DNA of 43,254 bases from an uncultured Duncaniella sp. (GCA_910588795.1 CAJURI010000016.1:1-43254); one strand, 5' to 3'; shown: positions 7,714-16,545, counted from the stretch's first letter. Program-made: numbers and translations. The notes: generated from the sequence alone by a model not told the origin.

Positions 7714-8823
7714 ATGGGAATCTCAAAAAATAGAAAAATCGGGCTTGTTTATCTTGGTCGAAAAGGAGGTGGAGCCACATATTCTTATGAAATGGCACAA
7801 GCCTTGATTGAAAAAGGATTAGAGATATTTGCTGTAATAGCAAAAGATATAGAGAATCGAGATCGTTGGGAAAATCTTTTTCAGAATAATGGGATGAGAA
7901 TTGTATTTTTACCGACATATTCATCCAAATTGGGATTTCTGAAAAGCTTTTTACCAAATAGAGAATATATGCGATGCGTATATGATCTGAAGTCATGGGG
8001 ACTTGATGTGATATATATTCCAATGTTGAGTTTGAATGCGCGAAAGATTATCAAGCATTTCAAGGGAATAGATATTGTGACAACAGTTCATGATTTGTAT
8101 CCACATCCTGGCGAGCAGAATCCGATACAATACAATATATTTGAGCAAATAAAGAAGAAAAGTACAAAATTCATTGTTCTGACAAAGAGCTTTAGAAATA
8201 AGGTGGCTCAAATGTATAATGTCTCTCAGGAACGAGTGTGTTTTATACCACATGCCGGATTCTGTTTTAATAAAAACGGAGATTTGCCGAACTTCTCAAC
8301 GATTAAAAATACAATATTGTTTTTTGGAAGGATCACCCCATACAAAGGTTTGGGAATCCTGCTCAAAGCTATGGAACATGTGAAAGAGACATTGCCGTCT
8401 CTTAGGCTTGTGATTGCAGGGAATGGAGATATAACAAGTAGTGAAAAAGATCTGATAAGACAAAACGCCAATGTTACATTTATCAATGATTGGATATCGG
8501 AAGATAAGATTGTAAGGCTTTTTGCGGAGTCAGATATGACCATTTTGCCATATGTGGAAGCATCTCAATCAGGTGTTGCTGCAGCGTCATTCAGTGCCGG
8601 GAGATCTGTTATAGCAAGTAATGTGGGTGGCTTAAAAGAGCAAGTTGAAGCTGGAGGCGGATTGATTGTCGATCCAGGTAATATTATAGAACTGGCAAAT
8701 GCCATAACCAATTGTTATAAGCACCCCAATACTATTCGTGAAAGGAATAGACGAGCGTATGAATACTTTAAAACAGAACTTACATGGTCGGCTTCTGCAA
8801 GTAAACTTATAGAATTTTTATAA
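7714..8823 (+). CDS. Glycosyltransferase, GT4-type
   Basis: This 369-residue GT-B enzyme has a glycine-rich N-terminal loop (YLGRKGGGATYSYEMAQAL) and VHDLYPHPGEQNP near residue 112. It also has FFGRITPYKGLGILLKAM at about 205-222 and a donor site near SQSGVAAASFSAGRSVIASNVGGL. The ESQSG-type motif, in place of the more common E-G-x-P, is typical of a GT4 subgroup. It sits 11 bases downstream of another GT4 gene but is not a close copy of it. It is likely cytoplasmic and adds one capsule sugar. Confidence 0.87.
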   Translation: MGISKNRKIGLVYLGRKGGGATYSYEMAQALIEKGLEIFAVIAKDIENRDRWENLFQNNGMRIVFLPTYSSKLGFLKSFLPNREYMRCVYDLKSWGLDVIYIPMLSLNARKIIKHFKGIDIVTTVHDLYPHPGEQNPIQYNIFEQIKKKSTKFIVLTKSFRNKVAQMYNVSQERVCFIPHAGFCFNKNGDLPNFSTIKNTILFFGRITPYKGLGILLKAMEHVKETLPSLRLVIAGNGDITSSEKDLIRQNANVTFINDWISEDKIVRLFAESDMTILPYVEASQSGVAAASFSAGRSVIASNVGGLKEQVEAGGGLIVDPGNIIELANAITNCYKHPNTIRERNRRAYEYFKTELTWSASASKLIEFL

Positions 8824-8845
8824 ACGGATGTATTCCCAATAATAA

Positions 8846-9934
8846 ATGCTGTTTTATTTTGCCCTAAATATTCTATTTGCATTATTTTCTATAATTGAAC
8901 TTTTATCAAGGAAGTGTGGGATTACAAAGCTTCTATTTGGTACAAGTGTTTTCATTTTATTCATCCTTTCATTTATACGATGGGAGACCGGTACTGATTG
9001 GGAACATTACCTAAAAATGTATTTTTGGATTCGTGTTCCATGGGAAGATTTTGACTCTGGAATGGAATACGGATTTTTATTTGTAGAGAATTTAGGGAAA
9101 TCAATATTTGATGACTATACTGGAGTCCTGTTTATATTTGCCTTGATCATATATGGTTGTATCTGTTATGCATATCCGAGGCTTTGTCGTTACCCAATGG
9201 TTGCCTTGTGGGTTTCTTTTTGCGTCACATTTGCAAGCATGTTGTTTGTTAGACAGAATGTGGCGGGAGCTATTCTCCTTATATCATTGATGTGTGCTTA
9301 TAGGCATGATTTTAAAGGTTTTATATTCTCAGTATTCATAGCCTCATTGTTCCATCGAACGGCATGGGCTTTTATTATAGTTTATCCCTTATTCAATAGA
9401 GTTTACACTCAGAAAACAATAACCATTGGCTTATTGGTGAGTGTCGTAGTCGGATTAGCAATGTCCAAATTTATATTAGGGACATTAGGGGTATTGTTTT
9501 CCGGAGTGATAGAAGCGAAAATCAATACATATCTTGAGCTTGGTACAAATGACAATTCAATGAGCTACTCAACATCATTTATACTCCTAAAAGGCTTTGC
9601 TAATCGGTGTGTGCTACTAATTTTATTTCTATTTGAATTCAAGGAGTCAGTAAGAAAAAATGACCGGCTATTAAACGGACTTTTAAATGTATATGTGTTT
9701 GGGACCATACTATATTGCTCATTATTACCATTAAGCATATCCTTAGCTCGCGTTGCAGTATATATGGATATTGTTCAAATTTTTTTGATCTCAACAATTT
9801 TGGTCCATCAAAAACGAATGGCAAATCGATTGTTATTGTTCTTTGTGCTTTGGTGCTATTACATAATACGTTTCTATACATATTTAATGTCATATGAACA
9901 TGAGTTCATGCCTTTTAATACCATATTTTCATAA
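8846..9934 (+). CDS. EpsG-family polysaccharide polymerase (Wzy role)
   Basis: This 362-residue polytopic membrane protein has about 10 hydrophobic segments. IRWETGTDWEHYLKMY at about residues 47-62 matches the RxxTGxDxxxY signature of the EpsG family, and FVRQNVAGAILL and FHRTAWAFI are further conserved stretches. In Wzx/Wzy loci this is the protein that joins repeat units on the periplasmic face, and no other polymerase candidate occurs in the window. It is AT-rich like the rest of the cassette. The assignment rests on family signature and context. Confidence 0.82.
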   Translation: MLFYFALNILFALFSIIELLSRKCGITKLLFGTSVFILFILSFIRWETGTDWEHYLKMYFWIRVPWEDFDSGMEYGFLFVENLGKSIFDDYTGVLFIFALIIYGCICYAYPRLCRYPMVALWVSFCVTFASMLFVRQNVAGAILLISLMCAYRHDFKGFIFSVFIASLFHRTAWAFIIVYPLFNRVYTQKTITIGLLVSVVVGLAMSKFILGTLGVLFSGVIEAKINTYLELGTNDNSMSYSTSFILLKGFANRCVLLILFLFEFKESVRKNDRLLNGLLNVYVFGTILYCSLLPLSISLARVAVYMDIVQIFLISTILVHQKRMANRLLLFFVLWCYYIIRFYTYLMSYEHEFMPFNTIFS

Positions 9935-9958
9935 TTGGTTTAATTAAATTAAAAATAT

Positions 9959-11005
9959 ATGCGGATTTTACAGGTAATAACCCTTAGCGAATTAGGCGGA
10001 GCGCAGTCCGTAGTCATCAATCTAGCCAACAAGCTTTGTGAAAATCATGAGGTGATTGTTGCTGCTGGGGAAGGGGATGGGAAAATGTTTGATGGGCTTA
10101 GTTTAAAAGTAACTACTGAGCGAGTTCCATCTCTTATGCGGAGACTGTCTCCGATAAATGAATTAAAAGCAATGTTGCAATTGAAAAAAATATATCGTAA
10201 ATATCATCCGGATATAATTCATTTGCACTCTTCTAAAGCTGGAATTCTTGGGCGTATCGCTTTCCCCAAAAGTAAGATTGTTTATACTGTACATGGTTTT
10301 GATTCTATCAGAATTGCATATAGAAAGTTCCTTCCATTAGAGAAAATTTTGCAGTATCAATGTGCATATATTGTTGGAGTTAGTAGGTATGACGAGCGTA
10401 ATCTTCTTGACGAAGGAATTAATCAAAATGTGTCAGTTGTATATAATGGTATTTTTAAACCAAAAGAATTAGATGCTGACCCATTTAAAGATTTTAAAGG
10501 ATATAAAGGCAAAGTGTTATGTATAGCAAGGTTGTCTCCTCAAAAAAATACTAAACTATTTATTGATGTTGCAAGATTGCTTCCTGAATATGCATTTATT
10601 TGGATAGGGAATCAGTCTTTGCCAAATTTTGATTATCCTAAAAATGTTTATTTTATAGGTAATATTCAAGGGGCTGGATCATATGCTAAATATGCCGACG
10701 TATTTATGCTTCCAAGCAATTACGAAGGCTTGCCTATGGTGATTATTGAGGCTTTATCGAATGGAACACCTGTTGTTGCTTCTGATGTGGGTGGTATATC
10801 AGAGCTACTCGATTGTGACAATGGGTATGCGTTGAAGAATGAAGCTGGTATAATGGCAGAAAAAATCAAGGAGATTATAACTTTGCCGACACAGAAGAAA
10901 GAAGCAATGTTCCGGCATTGTGTGTCAACGTATGAGAATCAGTTTACAGTTGATAAGATGGTAAATGGATATTTGAATATATATGAAAAAATTGTAAATC
11001 GATGA
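9959..11005 (+). CDS. Glycosyltransferase, GT4-type
   Basis: This 348-residue enzyme is a textbook GT4. LSELGGAQSVVINLANKL at the N-terminus is the glycine-rich donor loop, and HLHSSKAGILGR with YTVHGFD shapes the acceptor side. CIARLSPQKNTKLFIDVARLL precedes the donor motif SNYEGLPMVIIEALSNGTPVVASDVGG with E-x7-E. It is the last AT-rich gene of the cassette. Its stop overlaps the following epimerase start (ATGA), so the two are co-translated although their composition differs sharply. Confidence 0.9.
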   Translation: MRILQVITLSELGGAQSVVINLANKLCENHEVIVAAGEGDGKMFDGLSLKVTTERVPSLMRRLSPINELKAMLQLKKIYRKYHPDIIHLHSSKAGILGRIAFPKSKIVYTVHGFDSIRIAYRKFLPLEKILQYQCAYIVGVSRYDERNLLDEGINQNVSVVYNGIFKPKELDADPFKDFKGYKGKVLCIARLSPQKNTKLFIDVARLLPEYAFIWIGNQSLPNFDYPKNVYFIGNIQGAGSYAKYADVFMLPSNYEGLPMVIIEALSNGTPVVASDVGGISELLDCDNGYALKNEAGIMAEKIKEIITLPTQKKEAMFRHCVSTYENQFTVDKMVNGYLNIYEKIVNR

Positions 11006-12009
11006 TTGATTCTATGAAAATCGCAATGATAGGGGCCAGCGGATTTGTTGGCACGAGGCTTCTGGGGCTTCTGAGTGAATACCCGCAGCAATATGACTGC
11101 AGGAACATCGACCTCCTTCCGAGCCACTTCTTCAATGAGATCACCACAATAGGCGACGTGCGCTCTCAGGAGCAGATGGACCGCGGGCTCCAGGGCGCCG
11201 ATGTCGTGATACTTCTCGCCGCTCAGCACCGCGATGACATCTCGCCTGTCTCCCTGTACTACGACACCAACGTAGGAGGCATGGAGGTCACGTTGAAAGC
11301 CATGGAGAAGAACGGCTGCAAACGCATTATATTTTTCTCGTCCGTGGCTGTGTATGGTCTTGACAAGCCCAATCCAGCAGAGAACTATCCTGCTGATCCG
11401 TTCAATCATTACGGCAAATCCAAATGGCAGGCAGAGCAGGTGTTGCAGAGATGGCACGAGTCACATCCGGAGTGGAACATCGACATCGTGCGCCCTACAG
11501 TGATCTTCGGCGAGCGCAACCGCGGCAACGTCTACAACCTGCTCAGGCAGATCTCATCCGGTAAGTTCCTGATGGTCGGCAAGGGCGAGAATAAGAAGTC
11601 GATGGCCTATGTCGGCAACATCGTGGCTTTTGTGAAATACCTTATCGACAATGTCACAGAGGGCTACAACGTGTTCAACTACATCGACAAGCCCGACAAC
11701 AACATGAACCAGCTCGTATCCCATGTCAGCAAGGTCCTCGGCAAGCACATCCCGGCAACGCATTTCCCATACTGGCTCGGAATGATGGGCGGCTACTGCT
11801 TCGACCTCCTTGCCAGGATTACGGGACGGAAGCTCACTGTGTCATCGGTCCGCGTAAAGAAATTCTGTGCCACCACCGAGTTCGACGCCACAAAGGCACA
11901 CTCCTCAGGCTTCAAGGCTCCCTACACCCTCGACGAAGGTCTCGCCCGCACACTCGAATTCGAGTTCGTGCATCCACGCACCGACGACATTACCTTCAAA
12001 TCGGAGTAA
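11002..12009 (+). CDS. NAD-dependent sugar epimerase/dehydratase (extended SDR)
   Basis: The protein has 335 residues. The Rossmann loop GASGFVGTRLLG lies at about residues 10-21, and the catalytic SSVAVYG and YGKSK (Tyr-x3-Lys) at about 112-140. These identify an extended short-chain dehydrogenase acting on nucleotide sugars. An equivalent start at 11014 (MKIAMIG) would remove four residues; 11002 is kept because it forms ATGA with the previous stop. Codon use changes here from AT-rich to GC-rich, so this gene may belong to the conserved edge of the locus. In related loci such an epimerase often sits beside an initiating WecA-like transferase, which is missing here. The precise sugar is unknown. 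Confidence 0.88.
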   Translation: MIDSMKIAMIGASGFVGTRLLGLLSEYPQQYDCRNIDLLPSHFFNEITTIGDVRSQEQMDRGLQGADVVILLAAQHRDDISPVSLYYDTNVGGMEVTLKAMEKNGCKRIIFFSSVAVYGLDKPNPAENYPADPFNHYGKSKWQAEQVLQRWHESHPEWNIDIVRPTVIFGERNRGNVYNLLRQISSGKFLMVGKGENKKSMAYVGNIVAFVKYLIDNVTEGYNVFNYIDKPDNNMNQLVSHVSKVLGKHIPATHFPYWLGMMGGYCFDLLARITGRKLTVSSVRVKKFCATTEFDATKAHSSGFKAPYTLDEGLARTLEFEFVHPRTDDITFKSE

Positions 12010-12041
12010 CAAACCCGAATTTCCATCACTCCTCTCCCATC

Positions 12042-12077
12042 CGCCCCATCGATGCCATGCACGGTACCGGTGGGGCG
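12042..12077 (+). terminator. Terminator hairpin at the end of the capsule operon
   Basis: Ten-base arms at 12042-12051 and 12068-12077 (CGCCCCATCG with CGGTGGGGCG, one G-U pair) enclose a 16-base loop and are followed by ATTTATATA. It lies in the 70-base gap between the convergent epimerase and MurU-like genes and abuts the stop of the latter, so it could act in both directions. Confidence 0.6.
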
Positions 12078-12079
12078 AT

Positions 12080-12817
12080 TTATATACCCGCCTCTTCCCT
12101 TGCCTGCTGCAATGTCTCGGGCTTGCCTATATCTATCCACTTGTAGGGAGATGTCGGGGTATAGGCTTGGATCGAAAGCACCCCGCATCGGTCTATATAG
12201 AATGGAGTTATCGAAAATTTTTCACCCGGACGGTATCCGCTTATATCCCTCATCGCCGACTGGCTGATGATGTGTATCCCCCCGAATGCCAACAGTCTAC
12301 ATCTATCCGTAACCTCCTTAGGGAAAGGGGATCTCACCTCTCCGGTCCTGACATTTTTCCACCCTCGCATATAACCCGCTTCATCAAACATAAGATACCT
12401 TGAGGTAGCGCGGCTATCTGCAAGAAGCGTCACATCAGCCCCCGATCTCTCATGTACAGCCACCATTTCTGCAATCGGGAAATCAGTAAATATATCAGCA
12501 TTATACAGCATCACAGACTCATCCCCCTCAAGCAGGCTTGATGCACGGGCCACGCCGCCTCCGGTGTCAAGCAGCATGTCGCTCTCATCGCTTATCATCA
12601 CCCTCACTCCAAAATCATTCTCCTCAAGATACCTCCTGATCATATCGGCATGATGGTGCACATTCACCACCATCTCCCCCACTCCGGCATCTCGCAACCG
12701 CTCTATCACGCGCCTGAGCATAGGTTTTCCTCCTACCTCAATCAGAGCCTTCGGACAACTATCCGTGAGCGGGGCCAGGCGCGTACCCAGGCCCGCAGCA
12801 AATATCATAGCCTTCAT
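12080..12817 (-). CDS. MurU-like sugar-1-phosphate nucleotidyltransferase
   Basis: This 245-residue protein begins MKAMIFAAGLGTRLAPLT and continues PKALIEVGGKPML, the NTP-transferase signature, with LDTGGGV near residue 87 and an NADIF metal-binding stretch. The end KWIDIGKPETLQQA is typical of MurU/RmlA-like enzymes. In Pseudomonas MurU converts MurNAc-1-phosphate to UDP-MurNAc after AmgK has made the phosphate. The gene upstream here encodes an AmgK-like kinase and overlaps this start as ATGA, which supports that role. GlcNAc or other hexose phosphates are possible alternatives. Both genes are GC-rich and unlike the capsule cassette. Confidence 0.83.
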   Translation of the reverse strand: MKAMIFAAGLGTRLAPLTDSCPKALIEVGGKPMLRRVIERLRDAGVGEMVVNVHHHADMIRRYLEENDFGVRVMISDESDMLLDTGGGVARASSLLEGDESVMLYNADIFTDFPIAEMVAVHERSGADVTLLADSRATSRYLMFDEAGYMRGWKNVRTGEVRSPFPKEVTDRCRLLAFGGIHIISQSAMRDISGYRPGEKFSITPFYIDRCGVLSIQAYTPTSPYKWIDIGKPETLQQAREEAGI

Positions 12818-14226
12818 AAAGTCACCTCTATACCCTGTTCCCTATGGCGAAGAAGCACCCTCACCTGAGGGAACTTCTCCTTGATATGTTCCGCCGTGTG
12901 CTGTGCCGAATACACACTTCTGTGCTGCCCGCCCGTGCATCCGTAGCTCACCATAAGCGAGTTGAACCCGCGGCTCAGATAGTTGTCTATCGCGGCATCC
13001 ACAAGGCTGTAGCATGAGTCGAGGAAACGGCCTATCTCTCCCCTGGCTTCCAGAAAGTCTATCACCTCACGGTCAAGCCCGGTCAGACTTCTGTACTCCT
13101 CATACCTCCCCGGATTGTCCATAGCCCGGCAATCAAACACATATCCGCCTCCATTGCCCGAAGGATCCTCAGGAACGCCTTTTTTAAAAGAGAAACTGCT
13201 CACCCTCACCGTCAGACCGTCGAAATCATCGGCACGCTCCTCTCGCTTAAGATTTACATCTACAAGCCTCGGCAACAGCTCATTGAGATAAGGGAAATCC
13301 CCTATCCCCTCATCCAGAAGAGTCCTTAGATTGCGTAAAGCAAGCGGGATGCTCTGAAGGAAATGCGGCTTCCGTTCAAACCGCCCCCTCAGCCCATAGG
13401 CACCCAGCACCTGCAGCGTACGCACAAGAGCCATGCTCCTCACCTGCCGTTTCAGCATCTCCGCATCCACATCGTCATATCTGCGGGCCTCGTCGGCATA
13501 CGCGTCGATCAGCCTCTCGCGCAACTCATGTGAAAAACCGGCCTTAGCCTGCCACAAAAATGATGCCAGATCATAAGCCGAAGGCCCACGCCGGCCACCC
13601 TGATAGTCTATGAAGTACACTTCCCCATCCTTCACCATCACATTGCGCGACTGAAAATCGCGGAGCATAAACCGGCTCTCGTTCCTGGTGACACGGTCAA
13701 CATCCTCAGCAAGCCTCACCATATCCGCCTCAAGCCTCGGCTCGCTGTAAGGGAGACCTGAAGTGTTAAGGAATGAATATTTGAAATAATTGAGATCCCA
13801 CATCACCGACTGGCGGTCAAACGATTCCACAGGGAAACACTTCGTATAATCCATCCCCTCCGACCCCTCGTAATGGAACCGTGCAAGAGCCCTCACAGCC
13901 TTCTCAAGCAAAGCCTCATCCCCCTTGAGCGCAAACAGGGACACATCCCCGAGATCGCTCACAAGATAGCACATCCCGTCGTCGCTCACAGCAAGCACAC
14001 GTGGCACAGGAAGGCCCTTGCTGTCAAAATGACGCGAAAGATAAATGAAAGCCTCATTCTCACGGCAGTCCGTCCCGGCGACACCGATCAGCGAGTGACC
14101 ACCGTCCCCGTCGGAAAGCCTGTAATACCTCCTGCTTGAACCGGCAGGAGTAAGCAGCTTCACCAGCCCCGCATCCCTTCCGGTATATTCCCTATATAGT
14201 TCTTTCAGCTGTTTCAAATTTATCAT
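12814..14226 (-). CDS. AmgK-like sugar kinase fused to a RapZ C-terminal domain
   Basis: This 470-residue two-domain protein has an aminoglycoside-phosphotransferase-like kinase at about 1-320. GSSRRYYRL binds nucleotide, LRDFQSRN is the catalytic loop with Arg where His is usual, and FIDYQGGRRGPSAYDLASFL is the metal-binding segment and strongly recalls AmgK. At about 335-470 it carries the C-terminal half of RapZ: SFSFKKGVP, YVFDCRAMDNPG, LTGLD and GCTGGQHRSV. In E. coli that domain senses glucosamine-6-phosphate. The P-loop N-terminal domain of RapZ is absent. The likely role is anomeric phosphorylation of MurNAc or a related amino sugar for the MurU-like partner, perhaps gated by an amino-sugar phosphate. 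The domain calls are secure; the substrate and gating are inferred. Confidence 0.85.
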   Translation of the reverse strand: MINLKQLKELYREYTGRDAGLVKLLTPAGSSRRYYRLSDGDGGHSLIGVAGTDCRENEAFIYLSRHFDSKGLPVPRVLAVSDDGMCYLVSDLGDVSLFALKGDEALLEKAVRALARFHYEGSEGMDYTKCFPVESFDRQSVMWDLNYFKYSFLNTSGLPYSEPRLEADMVRLAEDVDRVTRNESRFMLRDFQSRNVMVKDGEVYFIDYQGGRRGPSAYDLASFLWQAKAGFSHELRERLIDAYADEARRYDDVDAEMLKRQVRSMALVRTLQVLGAYGLRGRFERKPHFLQSIPLALRNLRTLLDEGIGDFPYLNELLPRLVDVNLKREERADDFDGLTVRVSSFSFKKGVPEDPSGNGGGYVFDCRAMDNPGRYEEYRSLTGLDREVIDFLEARGEIGRFLDSCYSLVDAAIDNYLSRGFNSLMVSYGCTGGQHRSVYSAQHTAEHIKEKFPQVRVLLRHREQGIEVTL

Positions 14227-14275
14227 TTCTATTTTCAGTTTCGGTTTTGCCGCCGCAGATCATAAGATGCCGCTG

Positions 14276-14283
14276 CAAATCTA
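14276..14283 (-). promoter_or_regulatory. Candidate -7 box for the kinase-MurU operon
   Basis: Read on the minus strand this is TAGATTTG, matching TAnnTTTG, about 50 bases upstream of the kinase start at 14226. No good -33 TTTG is found at the proper distance, so the call is tentative. Confidence 0.4.
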
Positions 14284-14310
14284 AGGTATCCACAAAAATA
14301 ATAAGAATAG

Positions 14311-14342
14311 TTCAAATGCTGAGAAAAAATTCCTTAAATTTG
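14311..14342 (+). promoter_or_regulatory. Promoter of the RNA methyltransferase-radA operon
   Basis: TTCA at 14311-14314 and TAAATTTG at 14335-14342 are 20 bases apart, fitting the Bacteroidetes consensus with a weak -33 box. The -7 box ends four bases before the GTG start at 14347, which places the transcription start at or next to the start codon. Confidence 0.6.
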
Positions 14343-14346
14343 CAAT

Positions 14347-15102
14347 GTGGAAACTATTACCAACAGCATATGCAGATTCGTAGCTTCGCTTGACGAGCGC
14401 AAACACCGCCGCAAGGAAGGAGCATTCAAAGCCGAAGGCACAAAATGTGTCCTCGACACCATGCCACATTTCAATCTTCGCGCACTCTACGCCACTGAAG
14501 AATGGCTCGCAGAGCATCCCGAAGCATCATCGCACCTTTCGGTCAGGACCTCGCGCGCCGATCTGCGCAGGATGTCCTCTCTCACCACACCGGCCGACGT
14601 CATCGCAGTCTACGACATACCACTGCGCACGCTCGACCCCCAATGCGCATCCTCATCCCTCGTTCTCGCCCTCGACACCATCCAGGACCCCGGCAACCTC
14701 GGCACCATCATACGCGTAGCCGACTGGTATGGCATCACCGACATCATATGCTCGCGCGAGACCGCCGACTGCTACTCTCCAAAAGTAATACAGGCCACAA
14801 TGGGATCAATATCACGCGTCTCAGTCCACTATTGCGACCTCCCGTCCACCATACAGGAGATGAACCCACCCCATGTCTACGGCACATTCCTCAACGGCGA
14901 GGACATCGACACAGCCCATCTCTCCGACTGCGGCATCATAGTCATCGGCAACGAAGGCAACGGCATATCAGCACCCGTGGCAGCCACCGTGTCATCGCGC
15001 ATCACCATCCCGTCATTCCCCCCCGGACGCCCCACCGGCGAATCACTCAACGCCGCAGTGGCAACAGCCATAACCATCTCCAAATTCAGGTCAAAACGAT
15101 GA
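14347..15102 (+). CDS. SpoU/TrmH-family RNA 2'-O-methyltransferase
   Basis: This 251-residue SPOUT methyltransferase uses S-adenosylmethionine to methylate a ribose in rRNA or tRNA. The N-terminal substrate-binding region contains LDERKHRRKEGAFKAEGTKCV. The knotted catalytic domain shows the three SpoU motifs: LDTIQDPGNLGTIIR (about 104-118), IVIGNEGNGIS (about 198-208) and IPSFPPGRPTGESLNAAVA. The only start available is GTG at 14347, because the frame has a TAA at 14335-14337 inside the promoter's -7 box. The mRNA is therefore probably leaderless. Its stop overlaps the radA start (ATGA). RlmB, TrmH or a related target is possible; the exact nucleotide is unknown. Confidence 0.9.
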   Translation: METITNSICRFVASLDERKHRRKEGAFKAEGTKCVLDTMPHFNLRALYATEEWLAEHPEASSHLSVRTSRADLRRMSSLTTPADVIAVYDIPLRTLDPQCASSSLVLALDTIQDPGNLGTIIRVADWYGITDIICSRETADCYSPKVIQATMGSISRVSVHYCDLPSTIQEMNPPHVYGTFLNGEDIDTAHLSDCGIIVIGNEGNGISAPVAATVSSRITIPSFPPGRPTGESLNAAVATAITISKFRSKR

Positions 15103-16472
15103 AGACAGTCAAGACAGTATGGTTCTGCAACAACTGCGGAGCGGAATCACCAAAATGGGTAGGACGATGCCCGGCATGCGGTGAGTGGAACACCATGGTC
15201 GAGGAGAAAGTGCTTCCGGAAAAGAAATCCCGCACCCCCGGGCCACACTCATCCTCACGCCTGTCAGCCCCGGTCCCTGTGTCGGAAATAGCCACCGACG
15301 ACGAACCGCGCATCAAGATGCCCTCCTCAGAACTCAACCGCGTCCTGGGCGGAGGCCTCGTGCCCGGAAGCATCATCCTCATAGGAGGAGAGCCCGGCAT
15401 AGGCAAATCCACCCTCGTGCTCCAGAACATACTCTCCATCAAATCACGCACCATACTGTACGTCTCAGGCGAGGAAAGCGCGAAACAGATCAAGATGAGA
15501 GCCGACCGCATCGGACGTCCGAGCGACAACGTCTTCATAGTCTGCGAGACATCACTCGAAAATATCGAAAGCCACATAGAAAAGACCCAGCCGGGCCTCG
15601 TCATAGTTGACTCCATACAGACCATCGCCTCCGACACCCTTGAATCAGTGGCCGGCAGCGTATCACAGGTCCGCGAATGCGCATCCAGGCTGCTGAAATA
15701 CGCAAAGGAATCCTCCGTACCCGTAATGCTCATAGGCCACATCACCAAGGACGGAAATCTCGCAGGGCCCAAAGTGCTCGAGCACATAGTTGACGCCGTG
15801 CTGCACTTCGAAGGTGACGGACAGCACATCTACCGTCTGCTCCGCGCCATCAAGAACCGATTCGGATCCACATCCGAGCTCGGCATATACGAAATGTGCC
15901 AGCGTGGCCTGCGCGAAGTCAAAAACCCCTCCGAGATGCTCCTCTCCACCCACACCGACGGCGATGACCTCTCAGGCATATCCATAGGCGTGACCATGGA
16001 AGGCATACGCTCATTCCTCATCGAAGTCCAGGCTCTCGTGTCGACAGCGGCCTACGGCACCCCCCAGCGGTCAGTCAACGGATTCGACTCCAAGCGCATG
16101 AACATGCTCCTTGCCGTCCTCGAAAAACGCGCCGGATTCAAGCTCGCCGCCAAAGACGTGTTCCTCAACATAGCCGGAGGCCTAAAAGTCAACGATCCCG
16201 CGCTCGACCTTGCCGTAATAAGCTCCATACTCTCCAGCAACATCGACATACCGATCCCCCACACCACATGCATCACAGGCGAAGTCGGGCTCTCCGGAGA
16301 AATCAGGCCCGTAGGGCGCATAGAGCAACGCATACGCGAAGCCGAAAAACTCGGCATGGACACCATGCTTATCCCCCGAGGCAACCTGAAAGGCATAGAC
16401 ACCTCCTCATTCAGCATACGCATCATCGAGATAGCTAAAGTCGAGGAAGCACTGCGCACACTATTCGCCTGA
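15099..16472 (+). CDS. radA: DNA repair protein RadA
   Basis: This 457-residue RecA-like ATPase promotes branch migration in recombinational repair. A C4 zinc finger is formed by Cys10, Cys13, Cys24 and Cys27. GGEPGIGKST (about 97-106) is Walker A, KNRFGSTSELG is the RadA-specific KNRFG motif, and the last 150 residues form a Lon-protease-like domain without protease function. The frame stays open upstream to 14502 inside the methyltransferase gene, but ATG 15099 is chosen because it overlaps that gene's stop as ATGA and matches the usual RadA N-terminus and length. It is translationally coupled to the RNA methyltransferase. Confidence 0.96.
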   Translation: MKTVKTVWFCNNCGAESPKWVGRCPACGEWNTMVEEKVLPEKKSRTPGPHSSSRLSAPVPVSEIATDDEPRIKMPSSELNRVLGGGLVPGSIILIGGEPGIGKSTLVLQNILSIKSRTILYVSGEESAKQIKMRADRIGRPSDNVFIVCETSLENIESHIEKTQPGLVIVDSIQTIASDTLESVAGSVSQVRECASRLLKYAKESSVPVMLIGHITKDGNLAGPKVLEHIVDAVLHFEGDGQHIYRLLRAIKNRFGSTSELGIYEMCQRGLREVKNPSEMLLSTHTDGDDLSGISIGVTMEGIRSFLIEVQALVSTAAYGTPQRSVNGFDSKRMNMLLAVLEKRAGFKLAAKDVFLNIAGGLKVNDPALDLAVISSILSSNIDIPIPHTTCITGEVGLSGEIRPVGRIEQRIREAEKLGMDTMLIPRGNLKGIDTSSFSIRIIEIAKVEEALRTLFA

Positions 16473-16513
16473 CACCCCACCCACATCATCATTTCAGCAT
16501 CCCAAACTTTTCA

Positions 16514-16545
16514 CTTGCGAAAATTGAATAAAATAGCTAATTTTG
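16514..16545 (+). promoter_or_regulatory. Promoter of tpiA
   Basis: CTTG at 16514-16517 is followed after 20 bases by TAATTTTG at 16538-16545, a good match to the Bacteroidetes -33/-7 pattern. It lies 42 bases before the tpiA start. Confidence 0.7.

Noticed and set aside
14502..15098. Upstream in-frame extension of radA
   Set aside because: It lies wholly within the SpoU methyltransferase gene in another frame, gives an Arg/His-rich product, and RadA's zinc-finger N-terminus begins exactly at 15099.
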